A stretch of DNA of 64,000 bases, taken from NCBI GenBank assembly GCA_900539175.1, contig UQAW01000010.1, positions 12,206 through 76,205 on the forward strand. The letters run 5' to 3'. This stretch comes from an uncultured Lachnospiraceae bacterium. Lineage in GTDB: Bacteria; Bacillota; Clostridia; Lachnospirales; Lachnospiraceae. Below are positions 17,711 to 26,300 of the stretch, piece by piece; position 1 is the stretch's first letter, and the number at the start of each line of letters is the position of its first letter. The notes under the pieces are model-generated. The model was not told where the DNA came from, ran no database searches, and saw only the letters and a list, made by a program, of their open reading frames with translations. A program made the position numbers and the translations under genes.

Positions 17711-18448
17711 ATGAAACAGGAAGCTATAGATTTGAGGAAGGGTCTCGAAGAAAAAGAAATTTTAAAAAAGAGGTATTGCAGTCAGGCAAAAAAAGTGTTG
17801 TCAGATAAGTATGGGAAGACGTTTGAAATTTATAGGATCGACAGATTAGATAAGTTAGAAAAATTTTATCAGATAGAAGCTGCATCGTCTGAAAGACCGG
17901 ATCTGAGATTTTTGGCCAGAATTGAAAAGGATGGTGATCTGATTACAGATCAGTATATCAGCCGCGGGATGGGGCAGAGAGCGGAGGAGATTTTATCAGA
18001 AATTTTAATGGAGGATTTTGAAGTTTTTTCAATAAAGGCAGGATGGGGAATAAAATGGAGTAAATCCAACGAAACAAAGATGACATTGGAACATTTTATT
18101 TCTTTAAATCCAAAGAATCCTCTTATGATTTATCTGGATGTTTTGTGGGAGAATGGATTTGAAATCGACGTAGAGAAGTTCTATGGGCGGCTTATGGAAA
18201 TGGCAGGAAGTTTGTTGAATGTTTCAGGGGTAATTGTGTTCAGCATTATTCCGTTGCAGATATTTTCCGGAGTAGTGGTATATCTTCGGGAACATGCAAA
18301 TGTGGACGGCAGCTATTATCTGATGAAAGAAGGATACCGATCACTGAGAATACCATTTGGGAAAGGAAAGTTAGCTATGTCAAAGTCTGAATTCAGGACA
18401 CTGTATGAAGAAGGAGGTAATTTATGGAATATTCAGCCAAAGATATGA
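17711..18448 (+). CDS. Unknown protein upstream of lipase effector (245 aa)
   Basis: ATG 17711, with AAGGAT just before it, lies four bases after the FHA stop. The gene overlaps the lipase gene by 25 bases. The protein is soluble and mixed alpha/beta (YGKTFEIYRIDRLDKLEKFYQIEAA...FLARIEKDGDLITDQYI), with one hydrophobic patch (GVIVFSIIPLQIFSGVVVYL) near residue 175 that may be buried. I do not recognise a family. The tight overlap with the lipase suggests a dedicated chaperone, adaptor or immunity function, which is inference from context only. Confidence 0.6.
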   Translation: MKQEAIDLRKGLEEKEILKKRYCSQAKKVLSDKYGKTFEIYRIDRLDKLEKFYQIEAASSERPDLRFLARIEKDGDLITDQYISRGMGQRAEEILSEILMEDFEVFSIKAGWGIKWSKSNETKMTLEHFISLNPKNPLMIYLDVLWENGFEIDVEKFYGRLMEMAGSLLNVSGVIVFSIIPLQIFSGVVVYLREHANVDGSYYLMKEGYRSLRIPFGKGKLAMSKSEFRTLYEEGGNLWNIQPKI

Positions 18449-19734
18449 TGGTAGCATCAAGGATTGCTTATTATGATATCGACCAGGATCTTCTGGCTGC
18501 CTATAATTACCAACTATCCTTGCGGGAAGTCCTTCGGATGAGTCCGCATATCCAGGAAGAATTGGAACAAACCCTTGCAGATGCGGACTCAGATATGCAG
18601 CGGGCCAGAGCGGAAGAAGCATTGAATATTTATAAGGAGATTCTGGAACCGGATTCAAAGTATGGGGACTGGATAATTCGAAAAGTAAGGGATACCAATG
18701 CGGAGACGGGATTTTACGGATGCCTGATTGAGACGGGAGAAGATCAGGCAATTGTGGGATTTCGGGGAAGTGAGGATGCTTCCGATTCAGGAAATCTGAT
18801 TAATGACTGGATAAAAGCAGATATCGGTTTGACAAATTCTACATTGACCCAGCAGCAGTTGGAAGCGCAGCAATTTATGAAGAATGTTGCATATACCACA
18901 GATTATAAAGAGTATGCGCTTACGGGGCATTCCCTGGGAGGGAATTTGGCATTTCATGCAACAATTATGGCACCGGCTGCTATAAGAAGTAAAATCATAC
19001 AAAGTGTCAGTTTAGATGGACCAGGTTTTTCGAATGAGTATCTTCAGAAATATGCCGGACGGATAAATTCAGTATCAAAAGTGATGGTTCATTACCAGTG
19101 GAGTCTGGTAGGGGCAATTTTTCATCAGCCATCGGGGGTGCGGAATCAATCGGTACGGGTTCAGGAATACGGAGATGCCAGTTTCAGTTTCTTCAGGCAT
19201 GATATGGGGTTTGTAAACGTTGATGAAAAAGGAGAATTTATAGATGGAAAGACAGATACAGCAGCCAGTATCGTGAAAGCTATTTCATCAGCAATGGATG
19301 CTGCGCCGAGTTTGTTTTTTGTACCGCTTACAGTTGTTTCAGATATGCTAAATGCGGAAGGGATTTCAGCCAGTATGATAAAAAGTATTCCTGAATATGT
19401 GACAGAAGTATGTTCTAATATCTGGGCGGTATCGAATCAGGGATTTGTACATGCGCAATTTTCTATAGATGTTCAGATTGCGCAGCAGGTGATGGACCAG
19501 GTTCATTTGATGCAAAGGAAAATGAATGGGTTTGAGTATCGGTTAAGTGAAATACGGAAAAATACAATTTATCTGAAGGTTACTTCTTTGCCATTGCGTC
19601 TTACAATCTTTTATCTGGAAGGAAAAGTCAGACAGATCACGGAGGAGTTAGGGCTATATAGAGAAGCAGGGAACAGAATTATTTCTGCATATCGTAAAAT
19701 AGAAAAAAGTAATATTGACAGATTTGTTGGTTAA
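18424..19734 (+). CDS. Lipase/esterase T7SS effector candidate with C-terminal helical domain
   Basis: The product has 436 residues. Residues about 1-280 are an alpha/beta hydrolase of the Mbeg1-like/class 3 lipase kind: oxyanion region VGFRGSEDASDSGN, nucleophile elbow GHSLGG with Ser170, then SLDGPGF with Asp198 and FRHDMGF with His259 as a plausible triad. There is no signal peptide. The last about 150 residues are helical (QIAQQVMDQVHLMQRKMNG...), resembling LXG/WXG targeting helices. That gives a catalytic-N, targeting-C order as reported for the staphylococcal T7SS lipase TslA. GAAGGAGGT precedes ATG 18424. It lies at the end of the WXG array, which fits an exported lipase. Confidence 0.8.
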   Translation: MEYSAKDMMVASRIAYYDIDQDLLAAYNYQLSLREVLRMSPHIQEELEQTLADADSDMQRARAEEALNIYKEILEPDSKYGDWIIRKVRDTNAETGFYGCLIETGEDQAIVGFRGSEDASDSGNLINDWIKADIGLTNSTLTQQQLEAQQFMKNVAYTTDYKEYALTGHSLGGNLAFHATIMAPAAIRSKIIQSVSLDGPGFSNEYLQKYAGRINSVSKVMVHYQWSLVGAIFHQPSGVRNQSVRVQEYGDASFSFFRHDMGFVNVDEKGEFIDGKTDTAASIVKAISSAMDAAPSLFFVPLTVVSDMLNAEGISASMIKSIPEYVTEVCSNIWAVSNQGFVHAQFSIDVQIAQQVMDQVHLMQRKMNGFEYRLSEIRKNTIYLKVTSLPLRLTIFYLEGKVRQITEELGLYREAGNRIISAYRKIEKSNIDRFVG

Positions 19735-20190
19735 CAAAAAAGTAGTGTGTGAAGTTGGCTGAATATAGCAGAAATTGAACTCAACGTTATGACCAGGCAG
19801 TGCTTGTCCCGAAGGTTAAACAACCTCAGTTTATCTTGAAGGCTATCCTGAATAAAGTATTAGAGTAAAAATGCAAATTCCGCAATTGTGAAAAAATAAT
19901 AGTGATTAACCCAAAGGGCATCAACCATATAATAGTTGGTGTCTTTTGTTTTGATCATTAGGAATCCGGAAAAATGATGTGAAGTAAGATAAGCGATGAA
20001 TAATGCCCATCCACGACTCACAGGGAACCTTAAACTGGCAGATATTCTCTAACCAGAGGCGAGATCGGGATGTTAAGTTGTTTACGGTAATTGGATATTT
20101 TGCGGAAAATGGCATCATTATGCCAACGATATATTTCTCAAAAGTTTTGAAAGAAGTCTCTAAGCTTTTAATATTTTATAAGGTTAATGG
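19735..20190. other. Intergenic stretch after the lipase gene
   Basis: The stretch is AT-rich and has no convincing gene. A short open frame near 19779-19868 (ending ..KAILNKVLE) could be a relic C-terminus, and one of 63 codons at 20003-20194 has no ribosome site. The clear element is the hairpin with a T-run at 19917-19953, listed separately. Confidence 0.5.
19917..19953 (+). terminator. Rho-independent terminator after lipase gene
   Basis: GGCATCAAC pairs with GTTGGTGTC (two G-T pairs) around a short AT loop and is followed by TTTTGTTTT. It lies about 180 bases after the lipase stop and is the first strong stop after the essC-1 run. Confidence 0.65.
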
Positions 20191-20219
20191 TTGACAAAAA
20201 AACTTTATATCCCTATAAT
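20191..20219 (+). promoter_or_regulatory. Consensus sigma-A promoter for esxA
   Basis: TTGACA at 20191-20196 and TATAAT at 20214-20219 are separated by exactly 17 bases, a perfect housekeeping promoter. The next gene on this strand is the EsxA-like gene at 20647, so the transcript would have a leader of about 420 bases. No convincing small gene was seen in that leader. Confidence 0.75.
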
Positions 20220-20587
20220 AGTACTATAATCAAATTCATAAGAGTACATCTTAATTCTATAGCATAGTAATTCTGTACCATTCAAATTTTACCCAATAAT
20301 AGTATTGTGATATGAATACTTGCATCCATGAAACCGAATTTAAAAAAGCAAATTCCAAATTAAATTAGTCTATGTGTAATAATTGGAGCTTCAAAGACTC
20401 AATTTTAATGTGTGTAGATTGTTTTCGGTTCCTCTTCTGTTTGATCATCCGTAGGATATTATCATAGTGATCAGTATGTTTTTGATGCTATTTACATTTT
20501 TTTGCACTTTATGTTGAATGGAAGAGTTTATAGATATTTCTTTTCAGAAAGAAAGAGGAAGAGGCTTCCAGATAATGATGTAGTTTA

Positions 20588-20616
20588 CTGGCGGACAAAT
20601 TTTATGTCCGCCGGTA
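20588..20616 (+). promoter_or_regulatory. Strong hairpin just upstream of esxA ribosome site
   Basis: ACTGGCGGACA (20588-20598) pairs with TGTCCGCCGGT (20606-20616, one G-T pair). A TAAAAATAAAATATTTT tract follows and then AAGGAGG. A pure T-run is absent, so it is more likely an mRNA-stabilising or processing hairpin, or a weak leader terminator, than a full terminator. Confidence 0.5.
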
Positions 20617-20646
20617 AAAATAAAATATTTTAAGGAGGAAACAGAT

Positions 20647-20940
20647 ATGTCAGATCAAATTCGTATGACACCGGATATGATGCGCAGCAGAGCAAGTGAG
20701 TATGCAACGCAGTCCGAAATGGTGGGAGAGGTTATTTCCAGGATGGATTCTCTGTTGTCCCAGCTTCAGTCAGAGTGGGAAGGTGCGGCAAGCCGTTCTT
20801 ATGCTGAAAAGTATGAAGAATTGAAACCGGGGTTTGTAAAAGCACAGGAATTGATTATGGAGATTTCAGAAGCTTTGAATAAGACCGCACAGACGGTTGA
20901 AGAGACAGATCAGGCAATTGCGGCTCAATTTCGTGCTTAA
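20647..20940 (+). CDS. esxA: EsxA-like WXG100 protein (WEG)
   Basis: The product has 97 residues with the classic EsxA pattern: MSDQIRMTPDMMRSRASEYA, turn QSEWEGAASRSYAEKYEEL, and second helix ending VEETDQAIAAQFRA. The ribosome site is a full AAGGAGG. Unlike the other six WXG genes it stands alone, with its own consensus promoter and terminator, which fits the high expression typical of the primary T7SS substrate. It lies between the two essC halves of the locus. Confidence 0.92.
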   Translation: MSDQIRMTPDMMRSRASEYATQSEMVGEVISRMDSLLSQLQSEWEGAASRSYAEKYEELKPGFVKAQELIMEISEALNKTAQTVEETDQAIAAQFRA

Positions 20941-20991
20941 ACAGCGCGTGGTCTGTGCCGCCTGATCAGGAGGTTTATTTGATTGTAAGAT

Positions 20992-21024
20992 AAAAGGCTG
21001 CTGCAACCTGGCAGCAGTCTTTTA
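20992..21024 (+). terminator. Rho-independent terminator after esxA
   Basis: GGCTGCTGC pairs with GCAGCAGTC around AACCTG, flanked by AAAA before and TTTTA after. It lies 52 bases after the esxA stop and 26 bases before the next gene, so it may allow partial read-through into the second half of the locus. Confidence 0.75.
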
Positions 21025-21049
21025 TGAAACTATACGGAGGTTATGCCCT

Positions 21050-22015
21050 ATGACAAGAGTTCGGTATGATAATCAATATATATCCTATATTCTGGAAGAT
21101 AATTTCCGATTTTTTATAACAGGATACAGGGTTTTAAAAAAGCAAAAAAGTAAAGGGCTGATTCCGTGTTCCAAAGTAATGTTTAACGGACATATCAAAT
21201 TATTATATTCTATTTCCGGATATGTGCCGTTGTCGGTTGCTGCTGTAAAATGGGAGCCGAAGGAAGTTATTCTATGGATGATAAAAATTTTGAAGGTTTT
21301 GATGGGAATCCAGGACAACGGGTTTTTACAGATGGAAACCGTAGATGTGGACTTGTCACATATTTTTATAGATGTGGATCAGGCGAAGGTGTATTTAATT
21401 GCGCTGCCGCTTACGGTGGAACCTGATTTGAATCATTCCTGTCAATGGGAAACTGAATTACGAAAATCACTCATTTCATTGATGGAGATATCCAAAAATC
21501 CGGAAAGCGGTCCATTATCAGCTTTCAGACAGGAAATTTTGGTGAATCGTTCTTCTTTGAAAGATTTATATAAAATAGTAAAGGAAACTGCAATTCATAA
21601 AAATATATTGAGTTATTCACAGCATTTATCGGATGGAGATGAGAATGCATGGATGGAAGATAAGCCGGAATCAGAGAAGAATTTGTATTTTGTTTCCAGA
21701 AGTCCTATAAAAAAAGTAGAATTGCTGATTAATAAGGATGAATACATACTTGGAAAAAATCCTAAGATTGTGGACGGTCTATTGGATCTTTCGCCGACAA
21801 TCAGCAGAAAGCATTGTAAAATTATAAAATTAAAACAAGAGTATTACATCGAAGATTTGGAAAGTGCAAATCACACCTATGTAAACGGGGAGATTGTGGA
21901 AAGAGGGAAGAGAGTAAGAATAAAGCCAGGCGATCAGATTCGCCTTGCGGAGATAGAATTTGGAATAGAATTCAGGGATTTATCGGCGGAGGAAAAATAT
22001 TGGAGAAAAAATTAA
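21050..22015 (+). CDS. DUF6382-like pseudokinase-type domain plus FHA domain protein
   Basis: The product has 321 residues. The first about 200 (YISYILEDNFRFFITGYRVL...YSISGYVPLSV...FLQMETVDVDLSHIFIDV) resemble the DUF6382 region that precedes FHA domains in Clostridial T7SS loci. The secondary structure order is kinase-like, as in the cytoplasmic half of EssB, but without catalytic residues. Residues about 225-312 are an FHA domain (LGKNPKIVDG, ISRKHCKI, DLESANHTYVNG). There is no membrane span. ACGGAGG precedes the start. It may supply the EssB-type docking surface while reading phosphothreonine marks; that combined role is inferred. Confidence 0.75.
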   Translation: MTRVRYDNQYISYILEDNFRFFITGYRVLKKQKSKGLIPCSKVMFNGHIKLLYSISGYVPLSVAAVKWEPKEVILWMIKILKVLMGIQDNGFLQMETVDVDLSHIFIDVDQAKVYLIALPLTVEPDLNHSCQWETELRKSLISLMEISKNPESGPLSAFRQEILVNRSSLKDLYKIVKETAIHKNILSYSQHLSDGDENAWMEDKPESEKNLYFVSRSPIKKVELLINKDEYILGKNPKIVDGLLDLSPTISRKHCKIIKLKQEYYIEDLESANHTYVNGEIVERGKRVRIKPGDQIRLAEIEFGIEFRDLSAEEKYWRKN

Positions 22016-23037
22016 TTGTGGTAGTTGATACAGATGAAGAATATTTATCTGCGTTAGAATACAAGCTTTTAGAAGAATGGGAAGAGAAAGCGGATATAGA
22101 GATTATTACGCAATTAAAATATTTTCATGAGTTTTTTGGCAAGCCGCGTAATATCTTTTTATTAGTTATCAATGAACTGCTTTTTAATCAGAAAATTCAA
22201 AAACAGAATTGCAGTCACATTCTCCTGTTGTCAGAAGAGGAAGGAAGTGCAGGAGAGGAGCATTCCTATAAGTGCCTGTATAAATATTCCAGTATCAGGG
22301 AAATTTATATGGAAATTACGAAGGAAATCCGTAGTCTGGAAGAGCATATACCGGTAGAACGTACAAAAGTTTACACGGTATATTCGGTGTCAGGAGGAAG
22401 CGGGAAAACAATATCTGCGTTGGGAATTGCCAGTGTATTGGAGAATATGGGAAAAAGTGTGTTATATCTGAATATGGAATCTTTTCAGGATTTCAATATC
22501 TATCTGGAAGATAAAACATGTGCGGCTGCATCTTTTGGATATGCACTGGCTATGAAGGAGCCCAATTTGATCCAGTATTTTGGTATGGAGACAGGAAATG
22601 ATGGATTTGATTATCTGAAGCCTTTTGAGAAATCTTCCTTATCCTATCAGATCTCAGATAATTCTTATCTTTTTCTTCTGGAGCAGCTTAAGGCACAGAA
22701 GCGATATGATGTCATTGTACTTGAGATTTCCAGGGAGCTGACCAAGGAAAAATTACAGTTGATTGAGCAGTCAGATAAAATAGTAGTAATTTGTATGCAG
22801 ACGGAAGATTCAGCCTATAAGCTGGAACGTTTTCTGAATAATATGAACTGGCAGGAAGATCAGTGGGTGTTTGTCTGCAACCGCTATAAAAAAGAGGAAG
22901 AGAATTATCTGAGTAATCAGGTTTCATTGGGAATGTATACAATTACAGAATATGTGGATGAAACAGAATTCTCACTGACCCTGGAGCAAATACGAAGACA
23001 GGGATATTTTCAGACAACGGCATATGTGATGGAATAG
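22000..23037 (+). CDS. CpaE/MinD-like ATPase with receiver-like N-terminus
   Basis: The product has 345 residues starting at TTG 22000, eight bases after GGAGG, and overlaps the previous gene by 16 bases. Residues about 1-110 look like a degenerate receiver fold. Residues about 122-345 are a ParA/MinD-type P-loop domain with SGGSGKT at 131-137 (the first Lys of the deviant Walker A is replaced by Ser) and YDVIVLEISREL as the switch region. CpaE-type proteins place secretion or pilus machines at chosen sites in the cell. Its presence inside a T7SS operon suggests a similar task; it could also be a regulator. Confidence 0.75.
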   Translation: MEKKLIVVVDTDEEYLSALEYKLLEEWEEKADIEIITQLKYFHEFFGKPRNIFLLVINELLFNQKIQKQNCSHILLLSEEEGSAGEEHSYKCLYKYSSIREIYMEITKEIRSLEEHIPVERTKVYTVYSVSGGSGKTISALGIASVLENMGKSVLYLNMESFQDFNIYLEDKTCAAASFGYALAMKEPNLIQYFGMETGNDGFDYLKPFEKSSLSYQISDNSYLFLLEQLKAQKRYDVIVLEISRELTKEKLQLIEQSDKIVVICMQTEDSAYKLERFLNNMNWQEDQWVFVCNRYKKEEENYLSNQVSLGMYTITEYVDETEFSLTLEQIRRQGYFQTTAYVME

Positions 23038-23049
23038 AATGGAGGGGAT

Positions 23050-23301
23050 ATGGAAGAGAAAATAATCTTAATTTTTCATGATGTTGAGAAGAAACAGGAC
23101 TGTGATCTTGAAGTACCGTCTGATTTGACAGCAAATGAGTTTGTTCATGCATTAAATCAGGGATTAAACCTGGGGATTGATACAAAGGATATATCCCAAT
23201 GTTATTTGAAATCGACAAATCCGATTGCTCTGCTTCGGGGAAATAAAAAACTCTCGGAATATGGACTGCATCATGGAACAGATATTTGGTATGACCGTTA
23301 A
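23050..23301 (+). CDS. esaB: YukD/EsaB-like ubiquitin-fold protein, copy 2
   Basis: The product has 83 residues: EKIILIFHDVEKKQDCDLEV, helix LTANEFVHALNQGL, then CYLKSTNPIALLRGNKKLSEYGL and HGTDIWYDR, a beta-grasp order as in YukD. It is more divergent than copy 1. ATGGAGGGG precedes ATG 23050, and the stop lies 31 bases before the second essC. Each essC in the locus is thus paired with its own ubiquitin-like gene. Confidence 0.8.
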   Translation: MEEKIILIFHDVEKKQDCDLEVPSDLTANEFVHALNQGLNLGIDTKDISQCYLKSTNPIALLRGNKKLSEYGLHHGTDIWYDR

Positions 23302-23332
23302 TGTAAGGGGCAGATTGGGATAGGAGAGGGAT

Positions 23333-26300
23333 ATGGATTATAAGCTTATCATATTTGGAAACAATATTTACAGAGAAATTGAATTATCGGAAGATATGAA
23401 AGATGGAATACTTATTGGAACTACGCCTGTTTGTGAAGTAAGGTTTAATCGTGAATATTTTTTTGATGATTTTGAACTGTCCGTTGAGAAGAAGGAAGCA
23501 TGGACATTAAGCTGTCGTCCCAATATTTACTTTAAAATAGGATCTATGTTGAAACAGTATCTGGTCGTATTAAAGCATGGGGATAGTATACTGATTAATT
23601 ACGACAGTACGGACAGTGAACTTTTTCATGTTGAGTTTCTGATTGATTATGACAGGAATCCCACTCCTTTTGAGTATTGTATCGATCGGTCGGGACAGGA
23701 CAGGGTTATGATCGGAGGAAGTTCCCAGTGTCAGATTCGTTTGTTGGATTCGATGATCGGGGAAGATTTTATCTGTCTGGACTGTTATGCAGGGAATTAT
23801 CATATGGAGGCATCTAACAGCCGCTATGGGGTATATGTCAATGGTTTTAAAGTGAATCAGACTTCCTTTGATATCAGGGAGGGGGATTTTTTTGCAATTA
23901 TCGGACACCAGTTTTATCTTTCAGAAGGATGTCTGTACGTCACAGAACAACAGTATATTCAGACTGCTTTTCGGATGTATAAAATAAATCAAAATTCTAA
24001 TGCACTGAAGTATCCCAGATTTATCAGAAATGCGAGACAAAAATATAGTTTGCCGAAAGATACGATAGAGGTGCTGGCGCCCAAAAGTCAGACAGCGGAA
24101 CCAAAGAAAAATCTGATCGTAACATTGATTCCAGCATTGTCAAGTCTGGTTCTTATGGTTGCACTCAGAGGAATTATGGGTGGAGGCGGTATGTTTGTAC
24201 TATACAGTGCGGGAACTATGGCTGTTGGTGCGGGAATGTCTGTCTGGACTTATTTTCATGATAAAAAGGAATACAAAGAGAAGAAAAAAGAAAGAGAGGA
24301 AAAATACCAGGCATATCTGGAAGTGCAGGAGAGGAAGATACAGAATTTGAGAGAAAAGGAAGAATCAATTCTCAGGATGAACTATCTTTCTACAGAAGAA
24401 GATGTGTCGTTGGTGAATGATTTTGGAAGCCGTTTATTTGAACGGTCGATGCAGGATGAGGATTTTCTGGAAGTGTATCTTGGCAGCGGAAAGGTAAAAT
24501 CCATATGTCAGGTGAAATATAAACCACAGGAATATAAAGATACGGAAGATGAATTATTGGACTATCCGCAGTATTTACATGATAAATATGAATATATGGA
24601 ACAGGCGCCGGTAACGGTCAATCTGAAAAGAAATTCTGCAGTCGGTGTTGTGGGGGTCAGAAGTAAACTGTATCAGATTCTCAAGAATATGGTGCTGGAT
24701 CTGACGGCAAGACAATTTTATTCCGAGGTGAAGCTCTATTTTATCTTTGCAGAGAGTGATGCGCCGCAGTTTCAGTGGATGCGCTGGTTCAGGCATGCTT
24801 ACGATGAGAGAACAGATTCCCGTTGTTTTATGTACGATGAAGAAAGCAGTAAATTCGTATTAGAGTTGCTTTACAGCGAGTTATCAAGACGTGAGGGAAT
24901 GAGTAAAGAACAACGTCAGGAACTGGCTCATTATGTAATCTTCGTGTACCGTTCCCAGGAGCTGGTGCTGCATCCTGCAGTAAAATATATTGGGAGAGCC
25001 AAAGAATATGGATTTACCTTTGTCTTTTTTGAAGAGCACAGGGAATTGCTGCATTATGGATGTGAAGAGGTGATTTTTCTGGAGGAAGGGGCATGGCAGG
25101 GTTGGCTGGTAAAAAGTGCAGACGGTGAGAAGCAGCAGATGTTCACATATCAGCATATTCCCGGAGAAGCAGCAGAAGCCTGTGCAAAGAAGCTTGCCTG
25201 TGTTTATGTGGATGAAGTCAGCCTGGAAGGTTCTTTGACGAAGAATATTTCTTTGTATGAGTTGTTACATATTATGAATGTTAATGATATTGATCTTCGA
25301 AAACGTTGGGCCAAGTCGAAAATCTACGATAGCATGGCGGCGCCCCTTGGAGTAAAGAGCGGAAATGAAGTGGTATATCTGGATTTGCATGAGAAATATC
25401 ATGGTCCCCATGGATTGGTAGCAGGTACAACAGGATCCGGCAAGAGCGAAATCCTTCAGTCTTATATTTTATCTATGGCAACTCTTTTTCATCCTTATGA
25501 AGTCGGTTTTGTAATTATCGACTTTAAAGGAGGCGGTATGGTAAATCAATTCCGTGATCTGCCTCATCTAAATGGAGCAATTACGAATATTGATGGGCGT
25601 GAGATTGAACGGTCACTGCTCTCTATCCGTGCAGAATTACAAAAAAGGCAGGAAATATTTGCAAAATATGGTGTAAACCATATTGATGCTTATATACGGA
25701 AATTTAAATCCAAAGAGGCGGAAAAACCGCTTCCGCACCTGATTCTGATTGTAGATGAGTTTGCGGAATTAAAAAGTGATCAGCCGGAATTTATGAAAGA
25801 GTTGATCAGTACTGCCCGTATCGGACGAAGTCTTGGAGTCCATCTGATTCTGGCAACGCAGAAGCCTTCCGGTGTAGTGGATAATCAGATCTGGAGCAAC
25901 TCAAAGTTTAAGTTGTGTCTGAAGGTGCAGAATAAGGAGGACAGTACGGAAGTGCTGAAATCACCTCTTGCAGCAGAAATTAAAGAACCTGGACGCGCCT
26001 ATCTGCAGGTAGGGAATAATGAGATTTTTCAGCTTTTCCAGTCGGCATACAGCGGCGCATCTTCCAGCCGTGATAATGCGGGAAACGAAAAATCATATAA
26101 AATATCGAAAATCAGTCTGTCCGGGCAGCGGCAGGTGATCTTTGAGCAGAAAAATCGAGAGAACGAGGACGGAGAAACACAGTTAGAGGCCATCGTGAAA
26201 TATATTCATCAATACTGCGAAAAAAATCATATTGAAAGGCTGCCGAATATATGCCTGCCGCCTCTGGCAGAAATAATTCCATATACGGAATCGTTGATAG

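Noticed and set aside
20003..20194. 63-codon frame between lipase and esxA
   Set aside because: It has no ribosome site, no recognisable family and atypical composition, and it ends at the esxA promoter.
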